NCBI GenBank assembly: GCA_013215055.1
Contig: JABSRQ010000008.1
Coordinates: 1-64,000 of the forward strand
From: Pseudomonadales bacterium
Lineage (GTDB): Bacteria > Pseudomonadota > Gammaproteobacteria > Pseudomonadales > DT-91
Length of the DNA: 64,000 bases
Direction of reading: 5' to 3'
Shown piece after piece: positions 40,838-50,431 of this stretch. The notes under the pieces are model-generated. The model worked only from the letters and a program-made list of their open reading frames with translations, searched no databases and had not been told where the DNA came from. Within the stretch, counting starts at the first letter, position 1. Each line of letters begins with the position of its first letter. Made by a program: the position numbers and the translations under genes.

Positions 40838-42316
40838 ATGGTTGATGTTTTTGATATTGTGATTTTTGGTGGCGGTGGCGATTTAAGTCAACGTAAATTA
40901 CTGCCAGCGCTCTATAGAGCTTATTATTTAAATGAATTACCCCAACATACGCGCATCATCACAACCTGTAGAAACGCTGAAAAAGCCAATATTTATAGGC
41001 ACACAGTGGTCGAATCCTTGCAGAGTTACCTCAATAAGGATGAGTTTTCTGAACCACGCTGGCAAGGCTTTAAGCAGTTAATATTCCCTATCGCTTTGGA
41101 TATCACCCAGCGGGATTATCAGTGGGAGCAGCTACATGATCTGTTAGGAAAACACCTTTCACGTAGGCGTATTTATTATCTGGCGGTTCCTCCGGCGCTG
41201 TTTGGTATTTGCTGCAAGCATTTACATGAATCCTTGTCGATTACCGATAAAAGCCGGCTGGTCGTAGAAAAACCGTTGGGTTATAACGCTGTCTCGGCAG
41301 AGGCCATCAATAGCGAAATAGCCAGCTATTTCCCCGAATCCTGTATTTACCGTATTGATCATTATCTGGGTAAAGAAACTGTGCAAAATTTATTGGCTTT
41401 GCGTTTTAGCAACTTTATTTTTGAACAGCTATGGGATGCGAAGTCGATAGATCATGTGCAGATCAGTATTTCAGAAACGGTAGGTTTGGAAGGTCGTGCA
41501 GGTTTTTATGATGAAGTGGGTGCACTACGCGATATGCTGCAAAATCATCTATTACAATTATTATGCCTGATTGCGATGGAGCCACCGAATAAGATGAATT
41601 CCAAGACGGTGCAGGCAGAAAAAATTAAGGTGTTAGAGGCCTTGCGTGTGATAAAGCCCGAAGAGGTTAATTTGCATTGTGTCAGAGGGCAATATTGCGC
41701 AGGTGTTTGTGGCAATGAAAAAGTACCCGCTTATTTGCAGGAGCTAGGTCAAAACGCAAATGATAAACCCAGCGATACAGAAACTTTTGTTGCGCTTAGA
41801 GTTTATATCGATAACTGGCGTTGGTCACAAGTGCCTTTTTATTTACGCACGGGCAAGCGTTTGAAATCTCAGTGTGCTGAAATCGTTATTCAATTTAAAG
41901 CTGTATCCCATCAATTGTTTGATGAGAAGGCCGGGGCGATGCAGGCCAATAAATTGGTGATTCGTTTGCAGCCGGAGGAAACCATGGAATTGATTTTAAT
42001 GGCCAAGAATATGGACCGGCGAGATATTCAATTACAGCCAGCGAGCTTAAATTTAAATTTCACCGAGGTGCATCATCAATGTCAAAGTGATGCGTATAAA
42101 CGTTTGATTCTCGATGCGGTCGCGGATAAAACCAGTCTGTTTATTCATAGGCGGGAGGTGCAAGCTGCCTGGTTGTGGATAGACCCTATTATTGCCGGTT
42201 GGCAGAAAAGTGCAGTGCCCATCACACTTTATCCGGCTGGCAGCTGGGGGCCTATCGATGCCGATGAATTATTAGCCCGGGATCATCGCTATTGGTTTAA
42301 CGGCGGTGAGGTCTAA
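40838..42316 (+). CDS. zwf: Glucose-6-phosphate 1-dehydrogenase
   Basis: Oxidises glucose 6-phosphate to 6-phosphogluconolactone. The nucleotide-binding loop reads FGGGGDLSQRKLLPALY, where most homologues have GASGDL; the glycine replacements keep the turn. VVEKPLGYN and the substrate site RIDHYLGKETVQN follow, with the catalytic histidine in DHYLGKE. The 492 aa are normal. AATAGGAG sits before the start. It is 27 nt from edd and 17 nt from pgl. Confidence 0.97.
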   Translation: MVDVFDIVIFGGGGDLSQRKLLPALYRAYYLNELPQHTRIITTCRNAEKANIYRHTVVESLQSYLNKDEFSEPRWQGFKQLIFPIALDITQRDYQWEQLHDLLGKHLSRRRIYYLAVPPALFGICCKHLHESLSITDKSRLVVEKPLGYNAVSAEAINSEIASYFPESCIYRIDHYLGKETVQNLLALRFSNFIFEQLWDAKSIDHVQISISETVGLEGRAGFYDEVGALRDMLQNHLLQLLCLIAMEPPNKMNSKTVQAEKIKVLEALRVIKPEEVNLHCVRGQYCAGVCGNEKVPAYLQELGQNANDKPSDTETFVALRVYIDNWRWSQVPFYLRTGKRLKSQCAEIVIQFKAVSHQLFDEKAGAMQANKLVIRLQPEETMELILMAKNMDRRDIQLQPASLNLNFTEVHHQCQSDAYKRLILDAVADKTSLFIHRREVQAAWLWIDPIIAGWQKSAVPITLYPAGSWGPIDADELLARDHRYWFNGGEV

Positions 42317-42333
42317 TAAAAAAGGGGGAAGGA

Positions 42334-43038
42334 ATGTTAAACGAACATTTTTTTGCTACTAGAGACGAACTATTTTTACATCTTCAATATGCAATTGAGC
42401 GGCAGCTGAAACAGGCGCTAGCTCATCGAGATATTGTTTCTATTTTAGTCTCTGGGGGCAAGACCCCTGCGGCGCTTTATCAAAACCTTTCTAAGAGTAA
42501 TCTGGATTGGTCATCCATTTATATTGCCTTAGTGGATGAACGTTGGGTGGCCGAAACAGATCGTGCCAGTAATGCGGGTTTTATTCGTCACACATTATTC
42601 CAAAATCGGGCTGATCAGGCCCGTTTTGTGACGATGAAAAATAGCGCCGTATCGGCCAATGCAGGCTGGAAAGCATGTGAAGCGGCTTATCAAAAAATCC
42701 CCGCACCTTTTGAACTCTGTCTATTGGGTATGGGAATTGATGGCCATACGGCGTCGTTATTTCCAGAAGCCAAAGGCTTATCTTCCGCGTTATCTACGTC
42801 AAGCTTGTGTGCTGGAATTGTGGCAAAGCCCAGTGTCGTCACCGGTGAATATACCGAGCGTATGAGTTTGACCCTTAACGGCATTTTACAATGTCGGCAG
42901 ATTTATTTATTAATCACCGGCGAGGAAAAACGCCACGTTTATCAACAGGCCTTATTACATGAAAATGTGAATACATTACCGATTTCTGCGGTTTTACAGC
43001 AGGAAAGCGTACCCGTTAACATCTATTGGGCTGAATAG
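42334..43038 (+). CDS. pgl: 6-phosphogluconolactonase (DevB type)
   Basis: Hydrolyses 6-phosphogluconolactone to 6-phosphogluconate, linking Zwf to Edd. Motifs are SILVSGGKTPAALYQNLS near the start, VDERWV and LLGMGIDGHTASLFP, typical of the glucosamine-6-phosphate isomerase/6PGL fold. 234 aa. GGGGGAAGG precedes the start. It is 3 nt from eda. Confidence 0.95.
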   Translation: MLNEHFFATRDELFLHLQYAIERQLKQALAHRDIVSILVSGGKTPAALYQNLSKSNLDWSSIYIALVDERWVAETDRASNAGFIRHTLFQNRADQARFVTMKNSAVSANAGWKACEAAYQKIPAPFELCLLGMGIDGHTASLFPEAKGLSSALSTSSLCAGIVAKPSVVTGEYTERMSLTLNGILQCRQIYLLITGEEKRHVYQQALLHENVNTLPISAVLQQESVPVNIYWAE

Positions 43039-43041
43039 ATT

Positions 43042-43683
43042 ATGAGTATATCGATAGAAAATATCATGCAGCATACGGCTGTGATTCCGGTGATTGTGAT
43101 TGCTGATATCAAAACCGCTATCCCGCTATGTCAGGCTTTGGTTGATGGGGGCTTAGCGGTTTTAGAAATCACCTTACGCAGTGACTGTGCGTTGGCGGCG
43201 ATTGAAAAAGTTAAACAGGCTATTCCAGATGCCATTATTGGTGCCGGTACCATACTCAAGCCTGTTGATGTTCAAGATGCGCTATCGGCAGGGGCAGAAT
43301 TTCTGGTAAGCCCGGGAACAACACCGTTATTGCTAGATGCCTTGCAGAATCACGATAGCCCTTTTTTACCTGGCATCAGCACCGCTAGCGAGGCGATGGT
43401 TTTATGGCAAAGGGGGATTAAAACCATGAAGTTTTTTCCGGCCCAGGCCGCAGGAGGTACGGCCCTATTACAAGCATTACACGGGCCGTTGCCGCAGCTG
43501 AATTTTTGCCCCACCGGTGGTATTCACGCCGATAATGCGCTGGATTATCTACAACTGGAAAATGTATTATGTGTAGGTGCATCCTGGATGTTATCGCCAC
43601 AAAAAATAGCCGCGCAGGATTGGCAGTGGGTACAACAGCAGGCCGCTTATGCGGCGAATATTTTAGCTAAAGGCTCTGCGTAA
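43042..43683 (+). CDS. eda: KDPG aldolase (2-dehydro-3-deoxyphosphogluconate aldolase)
   Basis: Cleaves KDPG to pyruvate and glyceraldehyde 3-phosphate, completing the Entner-Doudoroff route. The Schiff-base lysine is in TMKFFPAQAAGG (about residue 133) and the general acid is in VLEITLRSDCALAAI. GAGTILKPVDVQDAL and FCPTGGI are also typical. 213 aa. It is the last gene of the unit; 111 nt without recognisable terminator separate it from the pilin gene. Confidence 0.96.
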   Translation: MSISIENIMQHTAVIPVIVIADIKTAIPLCQALVDGGLAVLEITLRSDCALAAIEKVKQAIPDAIIGAGTILKPVDVQDALSAGAEFLVSPGTTPLLLDALQNHDSPFLPGISTASEAMVLWQRGIKTMKFFPAQAAGGTALLQALHGPLPQLNFCPTGGIHADNALDYLQLENVLCVGASWMLSPQKIAAQDWQWVQQQAAYAANILAKGSA

Positions 43684-43794
43684 GTTCTGCTGGTTATCAT
43701 TAGTGTAAGCCTTAATAACACAAAGGCATTTCACAGCGGCTCTATTATTTACGATACTGAATTTACGTATTAAATATGCAAGGCCTTGGGTGAA

Positions 43795-44283
43795 ATGCAC
43801 AGACCTCATGGGTTCACATTAATTGAGTTAATGGTTGTGGTTGCCGTTATTGGCCTTCTTGCGGCAGTGGCAGTTCCTGCTTACACCGATTATATTATCC
43901 GTTCAAAAATCATCGAGGCGATTGTATTAACCGGCCCCTGTAAGGCTAGAGTTATTGAGTTGAGCATCAGAGGGGAGTCCAGAGAAACTAACCAATGGGG
44001 CTGTGAGCAGAATCCGTTGGGAGACCCCAGCAAGGCGGTGAGTAAATATGTGAAGGCGATTCAGGTGGATAACCATGGTGTGGTCTCAATTGCGATCCAT
44101 GGTTTTGGCCGGGATGATCTGGATAATAAGGTGATTAACTTCGCGCCGGTGAATGGCCAGGGTAATGATGTGGTGATGGGGCAGAATTTTGAACCGGTGG
44201 TAAGCTTGTTATGCCGCACCCCACCGGCTGCGGCACATGGATTTCCTTTAAAGTATCTGCCAAAAACTTGTATAGCCTACTGA
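43795..44283 (+). CDS. Type IV major-pilin-like protein (PilA/PilE family)
   Basis: A 162-aa prepilin with a 6-residue basic leader (MHRPHG) followed by the prepilin peptidase site G/FTLIELMVVVAVIGLLAA, with Glu at mature position 5. The C-terminal disulfide region runs from LLCRTPP to KYLPKTC, the usual D-loop of PilA pilins. ATG 43795 gives the canonical short leader; TTG 43786 would only add three residues. No pilus assembly genes are adjacent; pilW at 31253 is the only other pilus gene here. Whether it is the major pilin or a minor one is not clear. Confidence 0.85.
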   Translation: MHRPHGFTLIELMVVVAVIGLLAAVAVPAYTDYIIRSKIIEAIVLTGPCKARVIELSIRGESRETNQWGCEQNPLGDPSKAVSKYVKAIQVDNHGVVSIAIHGFGRDDLDNKVINFAPVNGQGNDVVMGQNFEPVVSLLCRTPPAAAHGFPLKYLPKTCIAY

Positions 44284-44295
44284 GTGTTTGTGGCT

Positions 44296-45171
44296 TTATT
44301 TTTGCTGCAGAACAAAAGCGCAGACCGTTTTTTCAAATTCATCCGGGTTATCAACCATGATCGCATGGCCTGCTCGGCGTATCACTTTAAATTCTGCATT
44401 TCGCATCACCTCATAAGCCATTTTTTCTGCCGTTTTTTTGGCTAAAATAGCCGATGCCTGGCCTTTTAGAATCAATGTAGGGCATGATATTTTAGCCAGG
44501 GCCTGCCATAACTCTTCGTTTAATGGCGCACGTAAATCGCTGTTATTACCTTTTGGGGTTTCTGTCTTCCACAGGGCAGCGGTAAAAGCCGGATCCGTTT
44601 TAGGGCAAAGTAATCCATCGATTTCTTTTAAACCATTTTTGGCCATGGCCTTGACTCTATCAGCCTGAGCAAAGAGGTAAATCGCCGATAAATAATCATT
44701 AAAAGCCTGTACCGAGGCAAAGCTGGTGGGGGTGTTTTGTGCATCTTTTCTGACCTTATCGACACCTACCGCACGAACTTCCGGCCCGGTATCGATGATG
44801 GTAAAACTGGCGGCGCTAAATTCACTTCTGCCCATCAATAACATGGCGACACGTGCGCCTAAAGAGTGGCCGATGATATGAATTTTTTTATGGGGTAGCT
44901 GCTGGATGAAAATCTGTAGATCTTCTAATAAATGTTGATGGCTGTATTTGGATTCTGGGTCCCAGTCGGAATCGCCATGACCTCTAAAATCTATCGCAAA
45001 CACGTCCATCTGCTGTTGCAGCTCCAGCGCCAGGCTATCGTAGATATGTGCATCATTGGTGAAACCGTGTAACAGTACACAGCAGCTTTCTGACGGTGTT
45101 TGATCGGGGTGTGGCCAGCTGAGGTAATGTAATCTTAAATGGTCGCTGGTTTTGTAGAAATGTGTGTTCAC
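44296..45171 (-). CDS. Alpha/beta hydrolase
   Basis: A cytoplasmic-looking alpha/beta hydrolase (291 aa, no signal peptide). VLLHGFTNDAHIYDSL carries the oxyanion motif, GHGDSDW the loop typical of C-C hydrolases and esterases, and IGHSLGARVAM the nucleophile serine. The final catalytic histidine is in RRAGHAIMVDNP. It is convergent with the pilin gene (12 nt) and divergent from ung. The substrate cannot be assigned. Confidence 0.88.
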   Translation of the reverse strand: MNTHFYKTSDHLRLHYLSWPHPDQTPSESCCVLLHGFTNDAHIYDSLALELQQQMDVFAIDFRGHGDSDWDPESKYSHQHLLEDLQIFIQQLPHKKIHIIGHSLGARVAMLLMGRSEFSAASFTIIDTGPEVRAVGVDKVRKDAQNTPTSFASVQAFNDYLSAIYLFAQADRVKAMAKNGLKEIDGLLCPKTDPAFTAALWKTETPKGNNSDLRAPLNEELWQALAKISCPTLILKGQASAILAKKTAEKMAYEVMRNAEFKVIRRAGHAIMVDNPDEFEKTVCAFVLQQK

Positions 45172-45254
45172 GGAATGCTTGCTCGTTCTTGTTATTTGAC
45201 TTATGACTAGGCCTGAGTATGGTAGGCCATCGACTATTGTAGGGTTTTAAATGC

Positions 45255-45941
45255 ATGACACAAGTTTTACCACAGCTCTTATTGCCGCAAAGTTGGCGGC
45301 AGCATTTGCAGGGTGAATTTGATTTGCCTTATATGCTGAAACTGCTTGAATTTTTACAGCAACAACAGGCGCAGGGCAAAGTCATTTATCCCGAGCTTAA
45401 AAATGTATTTTCCGCTTTTGAAAAAACCCCTTTTGATCAACTTAAAGTTGTGATTTTGGGGCAAGATCCTTATCACGGCGAAGGCCAGGCTCAGGGCTTA
45501 TCGTTCTCTGTGCCCAAGGGCATAAAAACGCCGCCTTCTTTAGTGAATATGTATAAAGAATTACACAGCGATGTTGATTTACACATCCCTGCTCATGGCA
45601 ATCTTGAGCCTTGGGCGCAGCAGGGTGTATTGTTATTAAATGCGGTATTAACGGTGGAGCAGCAACAGGCTGCTTCTCATCAGGGCCAAGGTTGGGAAGT
45701 CTTTACCGACCAGGTTATCAGTGTGATTAATCAACACTGTGACCATGTGGTGTTTTTATTATGGGGCGCTTATGCCCAACGTAAGGGCAAGATGATTGAT
45801 GCAAATAAACATCTTGTCTTAAGCGCGCCTCATCCTTCGCCGCTATCGGCTTATCGCGGTTTTTTTGGTTGCCGACATTTTTCCAAGGCTAATCAGTATT
45901 TGCAGCAATGGCATAAAACACCCATTGACTGGCAGTGTTAA
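45255..45941 (+). CDS. ung: Uracil-DNA glycosylase
   Basis: Removes uracil from DNA. Family 1 signatures are complete: water-activating GQDPYHG (catalytic Asp), LLNAVLTV uracil-binding strand and [21 protein letters not shown] with the catalytic His. 228 aa is normal. No clear ribosome binding site precedes ATG 45255, but the N-terminus aligns with other Ung proteins. rdgC follows 13 nt downstream. Confidence 0.97.
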   Translation: MTQVLPQLLLPQSWRQHLQGEFDLPYMLKLLEFLQQQQAQGKVIYPELKNVFSAFEKTPFDQLKVVILGQDPYHGEGQAQGLSFSVPKGIKTPPSLVNMYKELHSDVDLHIPAHGNLEPWAQQGVLLLNAVLTVEQQQAASHQGQGWEVFTDQVISVINQHCDHVVFLLWGAYAQRKGKMIDANKHLVLSAPHPSPLSAYRGFFGCRHFSKANQYLQQWHKTPIDWQC

Positions 45942-45954
45942 TAAGGTTTTATCT

Positions 45955-46950
45955 ATGTGGTTTAAAAATTTACAGGTCTATCGTTTAACTCAAACATTTG
46001 ATCTTAGCCCGGAAGAGCTGGATGAAAAATTAGATGAACACGTCTTTGAACCCTGTGGTTCACAAGATATGCAAAGTTATGGCTGGGTGCCACCGCTGGG
46101 TGAGCAGGGCGTGATGAATGTGCATGCCTGTAACGGTTACATTATGATTTGCGCCAAGCGTCAGGAAAAAGTCTTGCCTGCTGCTGCGGTAAAAGAGCGC
46201 ACGCTGGAGCAGATTAAACTGATTGAGGCCAAGGACGATAGAAAACTGAGCCGCAAAGAGCGTGATGAAATAAAAGATAATGTGACGATGGAAATGTTGC
46301 CCAGAGCCTTTGCTAAATCGTCTCTGCAATATGCGTATTTTGCATTGAATGAGGGGTTGTTAGTGATCAATGCCTCTTCGGTAAAGCGTGCCGAAGAGAT
46401 GATTGATGCATTACGTGAAGCGTTAGGCACCATGCCTGTGATTCCGCTAAGCCCTAAAAATATTCCATTGCAAACGATGACACAGTGGTTATTAAGCGCC
46501 GAAGCGCCCGCAGGTTTTAATTTTGGTGGTATCTGTGAGTTAAAAGATATGGCCGAAGAAGGGTCGGTGATTGCTTGTAAACAGCAGGATTTATTAGCCG
46601 AAGAAATTAACTCCTATCTGAGTAACGGCATGTCCGTGACTAAGTTGGAGCTGTTATACAAAGATCGTATCGAATGTGTGGTGGATGAAAAGCTCGGTAT
46701 CAAGCGTTTAAAATTCACCGATGTGATACAGGAAAAAGCCGCGGATGAAAATGCCGAAGATGCCGTAGAGCAGTTTGATGTGGAATTTACGTTGATGACA
46801 CTGGAATTATCGATCTTTATTCACGATATCATCGAAGCCTTTGGTGGTGAAAATCAGGAATATTTGGATAACCCGAATAAATTACTGGAAGAAAAGATGG
46901 TGGCAGCATTGGCAGATGATAATTTGCCTGCCGGTGTTGAAGAGCTGTAG
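45955..46950 (+). CDS. rdgC: Recombination-associated protein RdgC
   Basis: A ring-forming, sequence-independent DNA-binding protein that modulates RecA activity. The start MWFKNLQVYRLTQTF is characteristic, and PCGSQDMQSYGWVPPLG and VNASSVKRAEEMIDALR-like INASSVKRAEEMIDALRE follow. ATG 45955 is used; the upstream open frame overlaps ung. At 331 aa it exceeds E. coli RdgC (303 aa), mainly by an acidic C-terminal tail after the conserved GGE. It is convergent with the GGDEF/EAL gene (9 nt). Confidence 0.95.
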   Translation: MWFKNLQVYRLTQTFDLSPEELDEKLDEHVFEPCGSQDMQSYGWVPPLGEQGVMNVHACNGYIMICAKRQEKVLPAAAVKERTLEQIKLIEAKDDRKLSRKERDEIKDNVTMEMLPRAFAKSSLQYAYFALNEGLLVINASSVKRAEEMIDALREALGTMPVIPLSPKNIPLQTMTQWLLSAEAPAGFNFGGICELKDMAEEGSVIACKQQDLLAEEINSYLSNGMSVTKLELLYKDRIECVVDEKLGIKRLKFTDVIQEKAADENAEDAVEQFDVEFTLMTLELSIFIHDIIEAFGGENQEYLDNPNKLLEEKMVAALADDNLPAGVEEL

Positions 46951-46959
46951 TTGAGCGTT

Positions 46960-49767
46960 TTAGCTGGGTTCCAGTTTGCTTAGCAGTAAACTCGGCTTGG
47001 CTAATAATTCACTGGCATCTTTTACACTCAGAGGTTTGGAATAATAATAACCCTGTGCCGTTGTTGCCCCCCATTCGGCGAGTAAATCTCGCTGGGCTTT
47101 ATCTTCGATACCCTCGGCCGTGGTTTCTACACCGATAGCGTGGCTGAGGTGAATGATATGGTGTAAGACTTTATTATCCGTGCCTTCTTCAGCGCAAGGC
47201 GTGATAAAAATCTTGTCTATCTTAAGGTTGTCGAAACTGAGTTTGGATAGATAACCTAGCGATGAATAACCGGTGCCAAAATCATCGATAGCAATTTTAT
47301 AACCTTGTTTACGTAGGCGCACCAGCTTATCTGCTGTCGCTTCAATATTGGTGACGATAGAGGTTTCGGTAATTTCCAGTTCTATAGCATTTTCGGCCAG
47401 CTGATATTGCAGGCGTTTTTTCTCCAACTTCTCTTCAAAATCATTGGCAGAGAACTGCATGGGAGAAACATTGATGGCGATGCTATGATGTTTATCTAAC
47501 AGCCCCAGGTCTAACCATTGGCGCATTTGTTTAAAAACTTCACTGATAACAAAGTCGCCAATATCCACAATGGCCTCGGTATTTTCAGCGATAGGAATAA
47601 ATTCTTCCGGGCTGATAAAAACACCCTGTTCATTTTTCCAGCGTAGCAGCGCCTCAAAACCGGTAAGTCTCTGGGTTTTTAAATTTACCTTGGGTTGAAA
47701 TACCATAAACATACGCTGTTTTTTCATGCTTGGAATAATGCTTTGGGCAATCTGATTTTGTCGTTCAATTTGCTGGGCAATATCTTTGCTGTAGAAGACG
47801 ACGGGGCAGTTGTTTTTAGCCCTGACATCCGTTAAAGCCGTTTCTGCAAGTTGTATCAGTTGATCTGCCGATTGCTGTTCTTCATTCATCAGGGCAACAC
47901 CGGCTACCGCATTAACTGCAACGGTATTATCGGCAATGTGTATTGTGGTTTGCATGACTGCAATCATCGCCTCGGCTCGCTCTGCAATAGCACCTTCGTC
48001 ACCATCACTAAGCAGGCATAACGCAAATTTAATGCCGCCCCAGCGTGCTAATAATTCACCTCCGTGTGTCATTTTCTGTAAGCGGTGACTGAGTTCAAGA
48101 ATAACCTGGTCACCCCCTTCTCTGCCCATGGTGTCATTGATAGACTTAAACCGGCGCAAACTGAATAAAATAACGGCCAATTTTTTACCTGTTTCCCTAC
48201 CTTCTTCTATCAGTTTAGGCATGGTTGATTTAAGGCTTTTTTTATTGGCTAAACCACTTTCACTATCGAAGTGGGTGGCATGGTGTAATTGTTTTTCAAT
48301 TTTTAAATATTTACTGATGTCACGGCAGATAAAGACCGAACCATCACCATTAAGATTAAGTGCCAAGCTGAAAGATAAGCTGATGGTTTCGCCGTTGTGT
48401 AAAACCCAGTCTACTTGATCAATACGCAGTGTGGCTGCATCGTCACTCTCGGGATCTATGATTTCAAACGGGATATGTGCTTCTGCAACCAAATCCGATA
48501 ACCCCTGGCCTTGTTTATCCGCAAAGCTGCATAAAAACAATTTTTCTGCGGCAGGGTTCATGCTTTCAATGCAAAAGTTTGCGTCTAAACCAATAATAGC
48601 TTCGGCTGCACTGTCCAATAGCATGGCGTTACTTTGATGGTTTTTAAGTAAGGCTTCTTCGGCGTTTTGGCGTTGCTGAATCAATTGCTGTAATAGCTGA
48701 CTTAGCTGACTAAATTCATCGCGGCCGGGAATTAAAATGGACATTTGATAATCTCGACTATCTTCAATGCCCTTAAGCGTCTCTCCAATAAATGACAATG
48801 ACTTTAAAATGCGATAGCAAATATTAATCGCCATAGAAATAATCAGGCATAACATGATAATAATAGCTGCGATACTTAGGCTAAATTGTATTTTTTGCTG
48901 TTTTATTGACTGCGCTGTTTGTAGCAAAATAAATTCTTGAATATAGCTGATCACCGTCTGTATGGCGTCTGTTCGGTCTGCGATGATGAGAAGCTTTTCT
49001 GCCGTGATAATTTCTTGTGCCGGGGTTTCATAAATAATAATTTGATTGCGTATGTTATTGGCGAGGGTAAATGATGGGCTGTCAAATGTGCTTAATAAAA
49101 ACTCAACTTGCTTAGGCGTTGAAAACTGATGGATATATTGCTCAAGCAGAAATTGTTGTCGGCCAACAATTTGTTGTAATTCATAACGATTAATATCTAT
49201 TTGGTGTTTATAAGCTAACTGATACAGGCTTAATTCCAGGCTGCTAGATTCTAATAGTTGCATCAGCAAAATATAGGCATAAACGGAGTTTCTTAATTCA
49301 GTGGCGCTGACATCTAAAGGCAAGTTGGCAATCAGATGCAGGCCATTAGCAATCATGCTTGATATCAAATCAATTTTTTCAATATCTTCCAAATCATCGA
49401 TATCAGCTAATTTACTGATCTCTTCTGCATCTTGTAGTAAATCATAAAACGCTTGTTGCGGGAATTTTGTTAAGTTTTGTTGCAAAATCCGAATATCAAA
49501 TGTGTGTATTTGTTTTACTGCTTTCTGATAGTTTTTTAGTGAATAGCTGTTCTGCTTATTGCTGGAAAATTGCTGTTTTAAAGCTCGCGCCTGGATGAAT
49601 AAATCTTCCAGTTCTGAGAAGAAGGTGAATCGTTGCTGTATGGATTGGCTGACTTGTAACTGTGTATACAAGTGCTGGCTGAATGAATAAAAAAGCATTA
49701 AACAGACAAGTATCGGTAAAATAACCAGCAGCGGTAGCTTGAGTTTAATGGTGTATCGATTGAGCAT
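46960..49767 (-). CDS. Membrane GGDEF/EAL protein with degenerate cyclase and intact c-di-GMP phosphodiesterase motifs
   Basis: A 935-aa signalling protein. Order: membrane helix (about 13-32), periplasmic all-helical sensor region (about 33-300), second helix (about 303-328), HAMP-like linker, PAS domain (about 385-500), GGDEF domain (about 505-665) and EAL domain (about 672-925). The cyclase signature is replaced by RWGGIKF (577-581), so c-di-GMP synthesis is unlikely. The EAL domain keeps its catalytic set: E705 in FEALLRW, the Asn in AINVSP, ELEITE, IDDFGTGYSS, LKIDK, TAEGIE and AQGYYYSKP. It should therefore hydrolyse c-di-GMP. It is divergent (162 nt) from the periplasmic-protein and barrel genes, suggesting a joint pathway. 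Confidence 0.93.
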   Translation of the reverse strand: MLNRYTIKLKLPLLVILPILVCLMLFYSFSQHLYTQLQVSQSIQQRFTFFSELEDLFIQARALKQQFSSNKQNSYSLKNYQKAVKQIHTFDIRILQQNLTKFPQQAFYDLLQDAEEISKLADIDDLEDIEKIDLISSMIANGLHLIANLPLDVSATELRNSVYAYILLMQLLESSSLELSLYQLAYKHQIDINRYELQQIVGRQQFLLEQYIHQFSTPKQVEFLLSTFDSPSFTLANNIRNQIIIYETPAQEIITAEKLLIIADRTDAIQTVISYIQEFILLQTAQSIKQQKIQFSLSIAAIIIMLCLIISMAINICYRILKSLSFIGETLKGIEDSRDYQMSILIPGRDEFSQLSQLLQQLIQQRQNAEEALLKNHQSNAMLLDSAAEAIIGLDANFCIESMNPAAEKLFLCSFADKQGQGLSDLVAEAHIPFEIIDPESDDAATLRIDQVDWVLHNGETISLSFSLALNLNGDGSVFICRDISKYLKIEKQLHHATHFDSESGLANKKSLKSTMPKLIEEGRETGKKLAVILFSLRRFKSINDTMGREGGDQVILELSHRLQKMTHGGELLARWGGIKFALCLLSDGDEGAIAERAEAMIAVMQTTIHIADNTVAVNAVAGVALMNEEQQSADQLIQLAETALTDVRAKNNCPVVFYSKDIAQQIERQNQIAQSIIPSMKKQRMFMVFQPKVNLKTQRLTGFEALLRWKNEQGVFISPEEFIPIAENTEAIVDIGDFVISEVFKQMRQWLDLGLLDKHHSIAINVSPMQFSANDFEEKLEKKRLQYQLAENAIELEITETSIVTNIEATADKLVRLRKQGYKIAIDDFGTGYSSLGYLSKLSFDNLKIDKIFITPCAEEGTDNKVLHHIIHLSHAIGVETTAEGIEDKAQRDLLAEWGATTAQGYYYSKPLSVKDASELLAKPSLLLSKLEPS

Positions 49768-49929
49768 GCAGTGAAATCCTTTTCATCCTTCATGCATATA
49801 AAGGGAGAAGCTTTGGTCAGTATAGACAGTTTCTGTTATTTCACCGGAGGCTGAAAATCTTTATGCATTTATTGTTGGAATTTTTTTTTGCGCTATGTTT
49901 AAAGCACTCGATGACGAAAGGGACTTCCT

Positions 49930-50421
49930 ATGTTGGGCTTCAAAAGGCGCTTGATTTCAGTTGCAGCGCTACCTCCTAAAAGATTAAAGCTTCTTAGGCT
50001 GATTTTTCTGCCATTCATTTTATCACTGCTGAGTTTTTCTCCTGCTTATGCCGCAGGTGACATGGCTATTTTTTCCATGAATAAAGAGCTGAATCCTATC
50101 AGCAAGGCTAAAGCGCGCATGATTTTTTTAGGTAAAATAAAAACCTTAAAACCTGTGGGTACGATAGTGCTGATGGATTGGCCTGCAAAATCACTGCAGC
50201 GCCAGAATTTCTATAGACAGTTGCTGAATAAAACCCCCGAGCAGGTCAACAATAAATGGGCTAGTTTAGCGTTCTCCGGAAGAGGCAGACCGCCCACTGC
50301 GATGGCCGATTCATCGGTGGCCAGTTTGCAGCAGTGGCTGGATAAACACCCTCAAGGTTTAGCGTATGCGCCGGTGGCTGATGTGCCCGGCGATGCCAAT
50401 ATTTTATTGGTGGTGAAATAA
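49930..50421 (+). CDS. Small PstS-like periplasmic substrate-binding protein
   Basis: A 163-aa protein with a long N-terminal signal (hydrophobic core LLRLIFLPFILSLLSFSPAYA, shown here as LIFLPFILSLLSF, cleavage near 42). The mature part (about 120 aa) reads like one lobe of a phosphate-type binding protein: NPISKAKARMIFLGKIKTL, RQNFYRQLLNKTPEQVNNKW and FSGRGRPPTAMADS. Such half-size proteins usually stand alone rather than with a transporter, and no pst genes are nearby. AAAGGG precedes the ATG. The porin-like gene follows at once, so the two are cotranscribed. Confidence 0.8.
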   Translation: MLGFKRRLISVAALPPKRLKLLRLIFLPFILSLLSFSPAYAAGDMAIFSMNKELNPISKAKARMIFLGKIKTLKPVGTIVLMDWPAKSLQRQNFYRQLLNKTPEQVNNKWASLAFSGRGRPPTAMADSSVASLQQWLDKHPQGLAYAPVADVPGDANILLVVK

Positions 50422-50431
50422 GGAGATGATG

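Noticed and set aside
42943-43038. Frameshift or break in pgl or zwf because of the unusual GGGGDL loop in Zwf
   Set aside because: Both genes are full-length with all catalytic motifs; the glycine changes in Zwf are compatible with the nucleotide-binding turn.
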